64,000 nt of DNA from Herminiimonas sp. GTDB lineage: Bacteria > Pseudomonadota > Gammaproteobacteria > Burkholderiales > Burkholderiaceae_D. Below, piece after piece: positions 54,049 through 63,789 of this stretch. The notes beneath the pieces are model-generated. The model ran no database searches. It was not told the DNA's origin and saw only the letters and a list, made by a program, of their open reading frames with translations. Where the stretch lies: NCBI GenBank assembly GCA_027310305.1, contig DAIDBD010000037.1, positions 1-64,000 on the forward strand, given 5' to 3'. The position numbers were made by a program, and so were the translations under genes. The first letter of the stretch is position 1, and each line of letters begins with the position of its first letter.

Positions 54049-54894
54049 ATGAGTGATGGTCGGAATCAGGCAATACCGAAAGGCGGCAGCGGATTCATAT
54101 CGCTGGCGCAAGTGCTGGATCAAAGCGAGCGCATCAGGGATGTGGTGGAAGAATGCGCGGAAGAGCTGTCATCCGCCAATGCGGTAATCAAGCATGAAAT
54201 GATGAAACGGGTGCCGTTGCCGGAAGTGCAAAAGGCGCTCGGCCAGAGCGAAGATGTGGAGAACAAGGTCGAAGAGTGCGCGGAAGAATTGTCTTGCGTC
54301 AACGATGCGCTCGAGCATGAGGTCAGTGTGCGTCACCATCTGGAGCGCGAATTGGATACGGCCAGGGAACAGGAACAGAAAGCGCGACATCAGGCATTTC
54401 ATGATCCGCTGACCGGTTTGCCGAATCGGGTCTTGTTCAGGGATCGGCTCGATCACGGATTGGCGCAGGCCAAACGGCACGGCTGGTTTCTCGCGGTCAT
54501 GTTTGTCGATCTCGATGACTTCGAGCATATCAACGATTCGTATGGGCACGCCGTCGGCGACATGGTATTGCAGATTATCGGGCATCGGTTAAAGGGAACG
54601 GTGCGGGAAGAAGACACGGTCAGCCATCAGGGCGGCGGCAAATTCTTGTATGTTTTTTCAGAAGTGGAAAACGACAGGCATGTTACCAATATCGTTCGAA
54701 AAATCATTCACACGATCAACCAGCCTTGCGATGTGAAAGATGAAAAATTCAATATCAATCCGCTCATCAATCCGCATATCGGCATCGCCGTTTTCCCCAA
54801 AGACGGCGCCACGGCGGATGTTTTGATCAAAAATGCCGACAAGGCAATGCACAGGGCGAAGCACACGGTGGACGGCTATGCTTTTCATCGTTGA
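54049..54894 (+). CDS. degenerate GGDEF-domain protein with duplicated N-terminal helical repeat
   Basis: 281 residues from the ATG at 54049 (GGAG before it). No membrane segment. Two related helical repeats open the protein, each centred on VEECAEELS (33-41 and 74-82, 41 residues apart), then a linker coil (RHHLERELDTAREQEQKARH). The GGDEF domain begins at HDPLTGLPNRVLFRDRL (118 on) and keeps FVDLDDFEHINDSYGHAVGD. The active motif reads GGGKF (205-209) instead of GGDEF, so cyclase activity is very unlikely. The RxxD inhibitory site is intact: REED (196-199), five residues before the motif. Possible cyclic di-GMP receptor. Confidence 0.82.
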   Translation: MSDGRNQAIPKGGSGFISLAQVLDQSERIRDVVEECAEELSSANAVIKHEMMKRVPLPEVQKALGQSEDVENKVEECAEELSCVNDALEHEVSVRHHLERELDTAREQEQKARHQAFHDPLTGLPNRVLFRDRLDHGLAQAKRHGWFLAVMFVDLDDFEHINDSYGHAVGDMVLQIIGHRLKGTVREEDTVSHQGGGKFLYVFSEVENDRHVTNIVRKIIHTINQPCDVKDEKFNINPLINPHIGIAVFPKDGATADVLIKNADKAMHRAKHTVDGYAFHR

Positions 54895-55012
54895 ATCGGA
54901 CGCGTGCCGCGCATCGCTTCGCTAAAAACAACTATTGATAAGCATCATGTAAAAATGAACAAATATTGACGCATGTTGTCTATGCTTGTTATGTGATTTG
55001 ACGGAAATCAGC

Positions 55013-55264
55013 ATGGATAGAATCGATCATAATGAAGCCGGCAAAATCGTCATGTTCACGGTGCGGGTCAACAACAAGACCTATCGTTGTCCTGTGGCGC
55101 AAGAGGCGATTTGCGTGCTCGGCAATTCGGATGCGACGGTGCGGGATCAGATCGATTCATATCTGATGCTCAAGGCGAAAATCCACAAGGCAGTCGAACA
55201 GTTGTTAAGCGACGGCGCAACCGAATTGCCGCCCGTGCTGAGGCCGGAGCATTTCAATAATTGA
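55013..55264 (+). CDS. small conserved hypothetical protein
   Basis: 83 residues from the ATG at 55013 with GGAAA upstream. A compact soluble protein: beta-rich start (GKIVMFTVRVNNKTYRCPVA), then helix (DSYLMLKAKIHKAVEQLLSD) and a closing ELPPVLRPEHF. The layout recalls the DUF1488 family, but I am not sure. Ends directly at the CACGAAA repeat copy B. Function unknown. Confidence 0.55.
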   Translation: MDRIDHNEAGKIVMFTVRVNNKTYRCPVAQEAICVLGNSDATVRDQIDSYLMLKAKIHKAVEQLLSDGATELPPVLRPEHFNN

Positions 55265-55298
55265 TGTTATACATGGGCTTAATGGCAGAGGGCATGAT

Positions 55299-55373
55299 CC
55301 ACGAAAGGCACGAAAAAAGATGAACAGGAGAACCGTGCCAAGAATTTTTTCGTGCCTTTCGTGTTTTTCGTGG
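55299..55373. repeat. CACGAAA-type inverted repeat element, copy B
   Basis: Left arm CCACGAAAGGCACGAAAAAA (55299-55318), right arm TTTTTTCGTGCCTTTCGTG with an extra TTTTTCGTGG unit (55345-55373), 26-base spacer. The right arm has one more nine-base unit than the left. Same family as 5659-5838, much shorter spacer. Lies at the 3' ends of the small gene (plus) and putA (minus), where its hairpin could aid termination. Confidence 0.75.
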
Positions 55374-55447
55374 ACAGTGCATAACGTCAATCAATAATCG
55401 AAATCCCAATCGCGGTTTTGCTCGTCGCGGCCGGGTCGAGCAAGAAA

Positions 55448-58400
55448 TCAATCTGCCAAGGTCATCAGGCTCGCATTGCCGCCGGCCGCCGTCGTGTTGA
55501 CGCATAACGCGCGTTCGACCACCAGCCGCCATAACGGGATCGCGGTCCGCTCCGCAGTTTCGATCAGCGGTACCAGCGCGCCGTCTCGCGCGGCCAGCAA
55601 TGGATGCAATGCCGGCATCTGCGGCGCTTCCGCCAGGACCAGATGCAACGGTATCGCAGCATCATCGATCCGGCCGATCGGTACGATCAGGTTACGCACG
55701 ATCGACGGCAAACCGGCTGGAATCAGTATTGCCGAGTCCGTCATGACGGCCGGCGTATTGCCGGTAGCCAGCACCGCGGCGAGTTGATTCAATAACGCGC
55801 CGACGCCGGCGGCCGCGCACAGCACGACGCCGCGCGCGGCGAACGACAGTGTATTGCGTTCGCCGGTCGGGCCCGGCAGCAACAGCGACGTGCACAGCGG
55901 CGTCGCGTGCGCATACTGTTCACCCAATACCGATACCTGTTCATGGCCATGCAGCTTGCTCCATGCCAGCAACGCATCGAGCGCCGGCGCGGTTGCGCCG
56001 CTCATTGCATTGCCGGCATGCAGCGTATGCGCGCCGAGCAGTCCATCCGGCGAGCGCTGCAACCGTTTCAGATACAGCGGGCCGCCGGCTTTCGGGCCGG
56101 TGCCGGATTTGCCTTCGCCGCCGAACGGCTGCACGCCGACCACCGCGCCGACGATGTTGCGGTTGACGTAAATATTGCCGACATGCGCGCGCGCGGCGAT
56201 GAAATCGATGGTCTCGTCGATGCGCGAATGTATGCCGAGCGTCAAGCCGTAACCGCCGGCATTGACCGCATCGATCAGTTGCGGCAATTGGTCGCGCCGG
56301 TAGCGCAGCACATGCAGCACCGGGCCGAATACTTCATGCGTCAATTCGGACAGCGCGCCGATTTCCAGCACGGTCGGCGCGACGAACGTGCCATGCTGCG
56401 CATGCTCGGGCGGCAGCGGCAGCTGGTAAAAACTTTTGGCGCGCGGCTTGAGCCGGTCGATATGCGCGAGCAGGTTATGCTGCGCTTCTTCATCGATCAC
56501 CGGGCCGATGTCGGTCGCCAGCCGATCCGGATTGCCGATGTGCAGTTGCTGCATCGCGCCGCGCAGCATGGCCAGCGTCTGGTCGGCGATATCGGTTTGC
56601 AGGCACAGCACGCGCAGCGCCGAGCAGCGCTGTCCGGCGCTGTCGAATGCCGACGCAAGCACGTCTTGCACCACCTGTTCCGGCAGTGCGCTGGAATCGA
56701 CGATCATCGCATTCTGGCCGCCGGTTTCCGCAATCAGCGGCAGGTCGCGCCCTTCGGCCGCCGCACGCTGCGCCAGCGTGCGGTTGATCCGTTGCGCGAC
56801 GTCGGTCGAGCCGGTAAAGAGTACGCCGCGCACCCGCGCATCCGCGATCAAGCCGGCGCCGACGGACTCGCCGCGGCCCGGCAGGAATTGCAGCGCGCCG
56901 CGCGGAATGCCGGCTTCGTGCAACAGCTGCACCGCGCGGTGCGCAATCAGCGGCGTTTGTTCCGCCGGCTTGGCCAGCACCACGTTGCCGGCGGCCAGCG
57001 CGGCGCTGGCCTGGCCGACGAAAATCGCCAGCGGAAAATTCCACGGGCTGATGCACACCACCGGGCCAAGCGCCTGCGCGTTGGCGGCGGTGCGTACTTG
57101 CGCGGCGTAATAGCGCAAAAAATCGACCGCTTCGCGGACTTCGGCAATCGCGTTTGGCAGCGATTTCCCGGCTTCGCGAATGGCCAGCGCCATCAGTTCA
57201 AGATGATGCGCTTCAAACAGATCGGCCGCCTTTGCCAGCGCATCGGCGCGCGCCGCCGGCGGCATCGTTTGCCAATCCATCGCATAGGCGTCGGCGGCGG
57301 CCAGCGCGGCGGCGACATCGCCGGCCTCGGCTTCGGTCACCTGACCAACCTCATCGCGGCGATCGGCGGGATTCAACACCGGCCGGGCCTGCGTCGCGCC
57401 GGCTGCGCCAGCCAGCAGCGGCGCCGCATGCCATTGCCGGCGGCCGAAGCGGGCGAAGGCATCGCCAATATTGCGCAACACGGTTTCATCGCTCAAATCG
57501 ACACCGGCGGAATTACGGCGCGCGGCGCCGTACAAATCGGCCGGCAGAGGAATGGCCGGATGCGGCGCGCCGCCGTGTTCCCGCAGCGCGTCGAACGGAT
57601 CGGCGATCAGCGCATCGATCGATACATTGTCGTCGACGATCCGGTTGACGAACGATGAGTTGGCGCCATTTTCCAGCAGCCGGCGCACCAGGTAAGCCAG
57701 CAGTGTCCGATGCGAACCGACCGGCGCGTAAATGCGGCATGCCAATTTATTGTTGATCGCATCGTTTTTCGTCACGGAAGGCATAAGCGCGCTGCCGACC
57801 ACCTGGTCATACAGCGTCTCGCCCATGCCGTGCAGGCACTGGAATTCGTAGCCGGTGACGCCGCGCTGCTGCGCCCACGTGACAATCGCCGCCAGGCTAT
57901 GCGCATTGTGCGTCGCGAATTGCGGATAGAGCACATCGGCCGCGGCCAGCAGCTTCTGCGCGCACACCAGGTAACTGATATCGGTATGCGCCTTGCGCGT
58001 ATAGACCGGGTAACCCGGCATGCCGTCGACCTGCGCGCGCTTGATTTCGGCATCCCAGTACGCGCCCTTGACCAGACGCACCATGAATTTGCGGCCGCTG
58101 CGGCGCGCCAGATCGGCCAGATAATCGATCACGTACGGACAGCGTTTCTGATACGCCTGCACCACGAAACCGATGCCGTCGAAACCGGCGAGGTCGGCGT
58201 CGAACGCCAGCGCTTCCATCAGGTCGAGCGACAGTTCGAGCCGATCGGCTTCTTCGGCATCGATGTTCAAACCGATGCCGTATTGCTTGGCCAGCGCGGT
58301 CAGCTGTTTCAGGCGCGGCAACAGTTCATGCATCACGCGCGCGCGCTGCGCCCGCGCATAACGCGGATGCAACGCCGACAGCTTGACCGAAATGCCGGGG

Positions 58401-59176
58401 CCATCCTTGATGCCGCGTCCGTTCGATGCGCGGCCGATCGCATGCATCGCGTTTTCATAGGCGGCGTAATAATGCGCCGCGTCGGGTTCGGTCAGCGCCG
58501 CTTCGCCCAGCATGTCGTACGAATAACGGTAGCCGCGCGCTTCGTTGTCGCGGCTGTTGCGCAACGCTTCGTCGATCGTCTGGCCGGTGACGAACTGGTT
58601 GCCCAGCATCCGCATCGCGAGATCGACGCCCTTGCGGATCAGCGGCTCGCCGCCCTTCGCGATCAGCCGGGTCAGCGCGGAACCGAGTCCGTGCTCGCTG
58701 CTGGTGCCGACCAGCTTGCCGGTCACCAGCAAGCCCCAGGTCGCCGCATTGACGAACAGCGACGGCGATACGCCCAGGTGGCGGCGCCAGTCGCCGCGGC
58801 TGATCTTGTCGGCGATCAGGCGGTCGGCGGTCTGATGATCGGGAATCCGCAGCAATGCTTCGGCCAGGCACATCAGCGCCACGCCCTCTTCCGACGACAA
58901 TGAAAATTCATGCATCAGCGCATCGACGCCGGACGCCCGCGTGCGCTGCTCGCGCACCGATTGCACCAGCCGCCGCGCCAGCGTCCGGATCGCGGCATCC
59001 GACGCGCTGCCGCTCGATTGCGCATGCAGCCGGCGCACCGCCTCGCGCTCGTCGCGGCGATAGGCGGCGGTGATCGCGGCGCGCAACGGCGTCGGCGCAT
59101 GCAGGATTTCCGCCTGCAGCGCCGAAAAGGGTGTCGATTCGGATTCGGTATCGGGGGGAGTTACGTTAAGCATCAT
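55448..59176 (-). CDS. putA: bifunctional proline dehydrogenase / L-glutamate gamma-semialdehyde dehydrogenase PutA
   Basis: 1242 residues. No N-terminal ribbon-helix-helix DNA-binding domain. Helical dimer part (about 1-130), FAD proline dehydrogenase barrel (about 215-480; GPGISVKLSALHPRYARAQR, KFMVRLVKGAYWDAEIKRAQ), then an NAD aldehyde dehydrogenase (GPVVCISPWNFPLAIFVGQA; AETGGQNAMIVDSSALPEQ; catalytic Cys in DSAGQRCSALRVL) and a C-terminal ALDH-like domain. Takes proline to glutamate with channelling of the semialdehyde. Without the DNA-binding domain it cannot repress itself, which fits the divergent Lrp-type regulator. Confidence 0.95.
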   Translation of the reverse strand: MMLNVTPPDTESESTPFSALQAEILHAPTPLRAAITAAYRRDEREAVRRLHAQSSGSASDAAIRTLARRLVQSVREQRTRASGVDALMHEFSLSSEEGVALMCLAEALLRIPDHQTADRLIADKISRGDWRRHLGVSPSLFVNAATWGLLVTGKLVGTSSEHGLGSALTRLIAKGGEPLIRKGVDLAMRMLGNQFVTGQTIDEALRNSRDNEARGYRYSYDMLGEAALTEPDAAHYYAAYENAMHAIGRASNGRGIKDGPGISVKLSALHPRYARAQRARVMHELLPRLKQLTALAKQYGIGLNIDAEEADRLELSLDLMEALAFDADLAGFDGIGFVVQAYQKRCPYVIDYLADLARRSGRKFMVRLVKGAYWDAEIKRAQVDGMPGYPVYTRKAHTDISYLVCAQKLLAAADVLYPQFATHNAHSLAAIVTWAQQRGVTGYEFQCLHGMGETLYDQVVGSALMPSVTKNDAINNKLACRIYAPVGSHRTLLAYLVRRLLENGANSSFVNRIVDDNVSIDALIADPFDALREHGGAPHPAIPLPADLYGAARRNSAGVDLSDETVLRNIGDAFARFGRRQWHAAPLLAGAAGATQARPVLNPADRRDEVGQVTEAEAGDVAAALAAADAYAMDWQTMPPAARADALAKAADLFEAHHLELMALAIREAGKSLPNAIAEVREAVDFLRYYAAQVRTAANAQALGPVVCISPWNFPLAIFVGQASAALAAGNVVLAKPAEQTPLIAHRAVQLLHEAGIPRGALQFLPGRGESVGAGLIADARVRGVLFTGSTDVAQRINRTLAQRAAAEGRDLPLIAETGGQNAMIVDSSALPEQVVQDVLASAFDSAGQRCSALRVLCLQTDIADQTLAMLRGAMQQLHIGNPDRLATDIGPVIDEEAQHNLLAHIDRLKPRAKSFYQLPLPPEHAQHGTFVAPTVLEIGALSELTHEVFGPVLHVLRYRRDQLPQLIDAVNAGGYGLTLGIHSRIDETIDFIAARAHVGNIYVNRNIVGAVVGVQPFGGEGKSGTGPKAGGPLYLKRLQRSPDGLLGAHTLHAGNAMSGATAPALDALLAWSKLHGHEQVSVLGEQYAHATPLCTSLLLPGPTGERNTLSFAARGVVLCAAAGVGALLNQLAAVLATGNTPAVMTDSAILIPAGLPSIVRNLIVPIGRIDDAAIPLHLVLAEAPQMPALHPLLAARDGALVPLIETAERTAIPLWRLVVERALCVNTTAAGGNASLMTLAD

Positions 59177-59336
59177 GTTTTCTGTTTGGCAACAATAATC
59201 AATAATCGGCGGCTATCGGATGATTCGATTGTAGGGTCGATTCGGATGGATTAATTCTGGAAATATAGATCGATGGCAAAATTTTGTATTTGGTGAGAGA
59301 ATTCCGCCGAACAAAATTCTTGGAAAGGGAATTCAA

Positions 59337-59795
59337 ATGCTCGACAAAATCAGCAAACGAATCCTGAGCGAACTGCAAAACGACGGGCGCATCAGCAACG
59401 TCGAATTATCCACCCGCGTCAACCTGTCGCCGGCGGCTTGCCTGGAGCGGGTGCGCAAGCTGCAGGAAGCCGGTTACATACTCGGCTACATCGCGCAACT
59501 CAATCCGCAACTGCTCGACGTGTCGCTGCTGGTCTTCATCGAAGTCGTGCTCGATCGCACCACGCCGGAAGTGTTCGAAGCGTTCAAGCGCAGCGTGCAG
59601 GTGATTCCCGAAGTGCAGGAATGCCACATGGTCGCCGGCGGCTTCGACTATCTGGTCAAGGCGCGCGTGAAAGACATGAACGCGTATCGCGAATTCCTCG
59701 GCAAGTCGCTGCTGCAATTGAAAGGCGTGCGCGAGACGCATACCTATGCGGTGATGGAAGAAGTGAAGAATACGACGCGTTTGCCGATCCGGTAA
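59337..59795 (+). CDS. Lrp/AsnC-family regulator (probable putA activator)
   Basis: 152 residues. N-terminal helix-turn-helix (DKISKRILSELQNDGRISNV; LSTRVNLSPAACLERVRKLQ) and C-terminal RAM effector domain (VQVIPEVQECHMVAGGFDYL). Divergent from putA with 160 bases between. By position it resembles PutR/Lrp-type proline-responsive activators. Ribosome site GGAAAGGGA. Confidence 0.9.
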   Translation: MLDKISKRILSELQNDGRISNVELSTRVNLSPAACLERVRKLQEAGYILGYIAQLNPQLLDVSLLVFIEVVLDRTTPEVFEAFKRSVQVIPEVQECHMVAGGFDYLVKARVKDMNAYREFLGKSLLQLKGVRETHTYAVMEEVKNTTRLPIR

Positions 59796-60046
59796 AGTCA
59801 CCGCCCGCCTGACAACCGGCATGTGCGCCAGCACCCAACCGACCGAACCTGCGCGGCAAGCTGGCGCCGATTGCCTATCGGCTTGCGATAAAAAAGCGCA
59901 AGGCCAGGCCGTTGCACAACCCTTCGTCAAGACATGCAATGGAATGCAGAGCGGCAAGCCGCTTGATGCATCTCAACTTCTGAAACGAAACGCGCGTTTT
60001 CGCATCCATTGATAGATAGTGTGGATATGACGAAAGGGGCCGGTCG

Positions 60047-61915
60047 ATGAAGCGCGATTTCTCTCAACATGGCGGCGCCAACCTCTGGCGCCGCCGCTTT
60101 CTTCAGGGTCTGGGCAGCGTCGGCGCGGCGGCCGGCCTGGGGCCGGTCGGCGGATTCGCCTGGGCGGCCGGTGAAGCGGAGCCGCCGCGCGTGTTGCGCG
60201 GCACCGAGTTCAATCTTGACATCGCGCCGACGCCGGTCAACATCACCGGCGCGCCGCGGATCGCTACCGCGGTCAACGGCCAGGTGCCGGCGCCGATTCT
60301 GTACTGGCGGCAAGGCGACACGATCACGCTGCGCGTCACCAACCGCATGCCGGATATCAGTTCGATCCATTGGCACGGAATTCTGCTGCCGGCGGGCATG
60401 GACGGCGTGCCGGGGTTGAGCTTCAACGGCATCGCGCCCGGCGAAACCTTCGTCTACCGGTTCGACGTCAAGCAGAGCGGCACCTACTGGTATCACAGCC
60501 ATTCGCGCTTTCAGGAGCAGGCCGGGCTGTACGGGCCGATCGTCATCGAGCCGCGCGGCGGCGAACGGGTGCGGGCCGATCGCGAACATGTGGTGATGCT
60601 GTCGGACTGGACCGACGACGAGCCCGAGCACCTGTTCGCGCTATTGAAGAAATCGAGCGACTTCTTCAATTTCAATCGGCCGACCGTCGGCGACTTCATG
60701 CGCGACGTCTCCGAAATGGGGCTGGGCCAGGCCGTCGAAAAACGGAAAATGTGGAGCACCATGCGCATGATGCCGACCGACTTCAGCGACATCACCGTCG
60801 CTACTCGCAGCGGCGTTTCATTCGCCTACCTGGTGAACGGCCACTCCGCCGAAAGAAACTGGACCGGCCTGTTCCGGCCGGGCGAGAAAGTCCGGCTGCG
60901 CTTCATCAACGGATCGGCGACAACGATTTTCGACGTGCGCATTCCCGGCCTGAAAATGACGGTGATCGCCGCCGACGGGCAAGACGTCGAACCGGTCGCG
61001 GTGGACGAGTTCCGCATCTCGGTGGCTGAAACCTACGACGTGCTGGTCGAGCCGCGCGATGACCGCGCCTACACGCTGTTTGCCCAATCGATCGGCCGCA
61101 GCGGCTACGTCCGCGGCACGCTCGCGCCGCGCCCCGGCATGCAGGCCGAGGTGCCGGCAATGGACAAGGCCGAATGGCTGACCATGACCGACATGATGGG
61201 CGCAATGGGAAGCATGGGCGGTGCGGGCGGCGGCATGGCCGGCATGCAGGACGGCAAGGGCATGGGCGATATGAAGGGGATGGAGCAATCGGCAATGCCC
61301 GGCATGGATCATTCAAAAATGCCGGGCATGTCCGATATGGCCGGCATGCAAGGATCGATGCAAGGCATGGCAAGCAGGGAATCATCGAAGCCCCCGCCGG
61401 TACGCCACGCCAGAACCGAGTACGGTCCGAACGTCGACATGCATGTCAACATGCCGCGCACCAATCTGGACGATCCCGGCATCAACCTGCGCAACAACGG
61501 CCGGCGCGTGCTGACCTATGCCGATCTGCATACCATCGGCGGTCCGCTCGATTCGCGGTTGCCGACGCGCGACATCGAGCTGCACCTGACCGGCCATATG
61601 ATGCGTTTCGTCTGGTCGTTCGACGGCCAGAAGTTTTCGGAATCGATGCCGGTGCATTTCCGCTACGGCGAACGGCTGCGGCTGGTGCTGGTCAATGACA
61701 GCATGATGAACCATCCGATTCACCTGCACGGCATGTGGGGCGAACTCGAATCGCCCGACGGCAAATTCCAGGTTCGCAAGCACACGATCAACGTGCAGCC
61801 GGCGCAGCGCGTGACCTATCGCGTCACCGCCGATGCGCTGGGGCGCTGGGCCTACCATTGTCATCTGCTGTATCACATGGAAGCGGGCATGTTCCGCGAA
61901 ATGGTGGTGTCATGA
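60047..61915 (+). CDS. copA: copper-resistance multicopper oxidase CopA
   Basis: 622 residues, twin-arginine signal (WRRRFLQGLGSVGAAAGLGP), so exported folded to the periplasm. Three cupredoxin domains with copper ligands SIHWHGI, TYWYHSHSRFQEQ, HPIHLHGMW and the type-1 site WAYHCHLLYHMEAGM. A methionine-rich insertion (about 382-440; MGSMGGAGGGMAGMQDGKGM and on) precedes the last domain and likely binds Cu(I). Oxidises Cu(I) in the periplasm. First gene of copA-copB-cytochrome c; no copRS regulators in the window. Confidence 0.94.
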   Translation: MKRDFSQHGGANLWRRRFLQGLGSVGAAAGLGPVGGFAWAAGEAEPPRVLRGTEFNLDIAPTPVNITGAPRIATAVNGQVPAPILYWRQGDTITLRVTNRMPDISSIHWHGILLPAGMDGVPGLSFNGIAPGETFVYRFDVKQSGTYWYHSHSRFQEQAGLYGPIVIEPRGGERVRADREHVVMLSDWTDDEPEHLFALLKKSSDFFNFNRPTVGDFMRDVSEMGLGQAVEKRKMWSTMRMMPTDFSDITVATRSGVSFAYLVNGHSAERNWTGLFRPGEKVRLRFINGSATTIFDVRIPGLKMTVIAADGQDVEPVAVDEFRISVAETYDVLVEPRDDRAYTLFAQSIGRSGYVRGTLAPRPGMQAEVPAMDKAEWLTMTDMMGAMGSMGGAGGGMAGMQDGKGMGDMKGMEQSAMPGMDHSKMPGMSDMAGMQGSMQGMASRESSKPPPVRHARTEYGPNVDMHVNMPRTNLDDPGINLRNNGRRVLTYADLHTIGGPLDSRLPTRDIELHLTGHMMRFVWSFDGQKFSESMPVHFRYGERLRLVLVNDSMMNHPIHLHGMWGELESPDGKFQVRKHTINVQPAQRVTYRVTADALGRWAYHCHLLYHMEAGMFREMVVS

Positions 61916-63102
61916 ACCGAACCCTGAAGATCAAAAAGATGCCGGCATTGGCAACGGCGTGTCTGGCGCTGGCGATGGCGGGACCGGCCGCTGCCCAAAT
62001 GAGCGGATCGCACAATATGAGCGGCATGCCGGATATGCCCGGCATGAACATGCCCCCGGAGCAACAGAAAGACGCCGGTGAAGGCAGCAACGAGAAGCAG
62101 CAAGCGGAACCGGCAAAGGGCAAGGCTGCCGGCGACAAGCCGATGAACGATATGCCCGGGATGAACCCCGGCCAGACGCGCGGCGATTCGCCGATGGGTG
62201 CGATGCCCGGCATGGATCACGGCAACATGCGGATGGCGCCGGGTTCAAGCATGCAAGACACGATGCCCGGAATGAAGCCCGGTCAAATGCCGAATGCCGC
62301 GCCGAATGCCGGCATGCAGGGAATGCAGGGAAACGCCTCAGGCAAAGGCGCCATGCAAGGCATGCAGATGGAGCCGATGCAGGGCGGCAGCCCGCCGCCC
62401 GATGCGCGCGACCCGAACGCCTACGCCGAGGGCACCAGGAAACATTCGTTGGGCGGCATGGAAATGGTCGATGATGCGCTGTTCGGCCGCTTGCTCATCA
62501 ACGATCTGGAATATGCCGATGGCCGGCGCGACCATGGACAAAACTTGGATGCGGAAGCCTGGTTTGGCGGCGACCGTAACAAGATCTGGCTGAAGGCTGA
62601 AGGCAACCGCCGCAGCGGCCGTCTTGACGGGTTGCGCACCGAAGCGCTGTGGGACCGGGTGTTTGCAACCTACTGGAGCACGCAGCTTGGCGTACGGCAC
62701 GACACCGGCCAGGGGGAGGCGCAAAACTGGCTGGCGTTCGGCGTGCAGGGATTGGCGCCGTACTGGTTCGAGACGGAAGCCACTGCCTATGTGGGAACGG
62801 GCGGCATGCTCGCCGCACGCATGGAAGCCCGGTATGAACTGCTGTTCACGCAGCGGTTGATCCTGCAGCCGAAAGTGGAAGCCAATCTCTACAGCAAGAA
62901 CGATGCCGCGCGCGGCATCGGCTCCGGACTGTCGGATATCGAATTCGGCCTGCGCCTGCGCTATGAAATCCGGCGGCAGTTCGCGCCGTACATCGGCGTA
63001 TCGTGGAAGAGAAAATTCGGCAATACCGCAGCGTTCACTCGCAGTGTGGGAGGCGATGTGCAAAATACAGAGGTCGTGGCGGGCGTGCGGATGTGGTTCT
63101 AG
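61912..63102 (+). CDS. copB: copper-resistance outer-membrane protein CopB
   Basis: 396 residues; ATGA overlap with copA. Signal peptide (MPALATACLALAMAGPAAAQ), then about 130 residues of Met/Gly/Pro-rich repeats (MSGMPDMPGMNMPPE; MGAMPGMDHGNM), then a beta-barrel part (LLINDLEYADGRRDHGQNLD onward) ending in Phe, as usual for outer-membrane proteins. Known CopB sequesters copper or exports it across the outer membrane. Confidence 0.92.
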   Translation: MNRTLKIKKMPALATACLALAMAGPAAAQMSGSHNMSGMPDMPGMNMPPEQQKDAGEGSNEKQQAEPAKGKAAGDKPMNDMPGMNPGQTRGDSPMGAMPGMDHGNMRMAPGSSMQDTMPGMKPGQMPNAAPNAGMQGMQGNASGKGAMQGMQMEPMQGGSPPPDARDPNAYAEGTRKHSLGGMEMVDDALFGRLLINDLEYADGRRDHGQNLDAEAWFGGDRNKIWLKAEGNRRSGRLDGLRTEALWDRVFATYWSTQLGVRHDTGQGEAQNWLAFGVQGLAPYWFETEATAYVGTGGMLAARMEARYELLFTQRLILQPKVEANLYSKNDAARGIGSGLSDIEFGLRLRYEIRRQFAPYIGVSWKRKFGNTAAFTRSVGGDVQNTEVVAGVRMWF

Positions 63103-63114
63103 CACGAGGCCGAC

Positions 63115-63669
63115 ATGCGGTATGCGAAACAAGTTGGCGTCACGTTGATTGTTCTCGGCGTGCTCGCAGCCGGGATTGCCGTCTTTTTGTGGTCCGGCAG
63201 CTACAACGTGGCGGCTGACGTCCCTCATACCAGACTGATGTATTCCGCGCTGACAGCGGTGCGCGAGCGCTCGGTGCGGAGCAGGGCAGCCGGCATCAGC
63301 GTGCCGAATCTCGACTCGCCGCAAATGATAGCCGCCGGCGCCGGGCAATACGCCGAAATGTGTGCGAGCTGCCATCTCGCTCCCGGCGCAACCGACTCGG
63401 ACATACGTCTCGGACTCAATCCGCAGCCGCCGAATCTTGCCCGGCGCGGCGCGCACGACGCCGCCGCCGCATTCTGGGTAATCAAGCACGGCATCAAGAT
63501 GTCAGCCATGCCGGCCTGGGGCAGGACGCACGATGATCAAGCCATCTGGAACATGGTCGCATTCCTGCAACGCCTGCCGCAGATGTCCGTTGCGCAGTAC
63601 CGGCAGTTGACCGCGAATGACAGCGCAAAAGAAGGCGAAAGCGAGAACGGGCATGTGGAGAAAAAGTGA
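63115..63669 (+). CDS. membrane-anchored class I cytochrome c
   Basis: 184 residues, 12 bases after copB. One N-terminal membrane helix (VTLIVLGVLAAGIAVFLWSG), periplasmic domain with heme motif CASCH and distal ligand Met in KMSAMPAWGRTHDD, and a charged tail. Mono-heme cytochrome c. By position it may carry electrons for the copper oxidase CopA, but this is inference. Confidence 0.88.
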   Translation: MRYAKQVGVTLIVLGVLAAGIAVFLWSGSYNVAADVPHTRLMYSALTAVRERSVRSRAAGISVPNLDSPQMIAAGAGQYAEMCASCHLAPGATDSDIRLGLNPQPPNLARRGAHDAAAAFWVIKHGIKMSAMPAWGRTHDDQAIWNMVAFLQRLPQMSVAQYRQLTANDSAKEGESENGHVEKK

Positions 63670-63789
63670 GCGGCAGGTAACTTTTCCAGAGAATAAGCAC
63701 GCTCGGCACCCCAAAAACCTTTTTCCTTATGGTCATGACTTACGCAAAGCGCAGCATGAGAGATGGTTTTGAATGATTGAGAAAAGTAG

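Noticed and set aside
55907-57658. Plus-strand open frame of 583 codons
   Set aside because: Antisense to putA; Arg/His/Gly-rich, no domain pattern.
59821-60012. 63-codon plus-strand frame upstream of copA
   Set aside because: No clear ribosome site or signal peptide; likely leader DNA of the cop operon.
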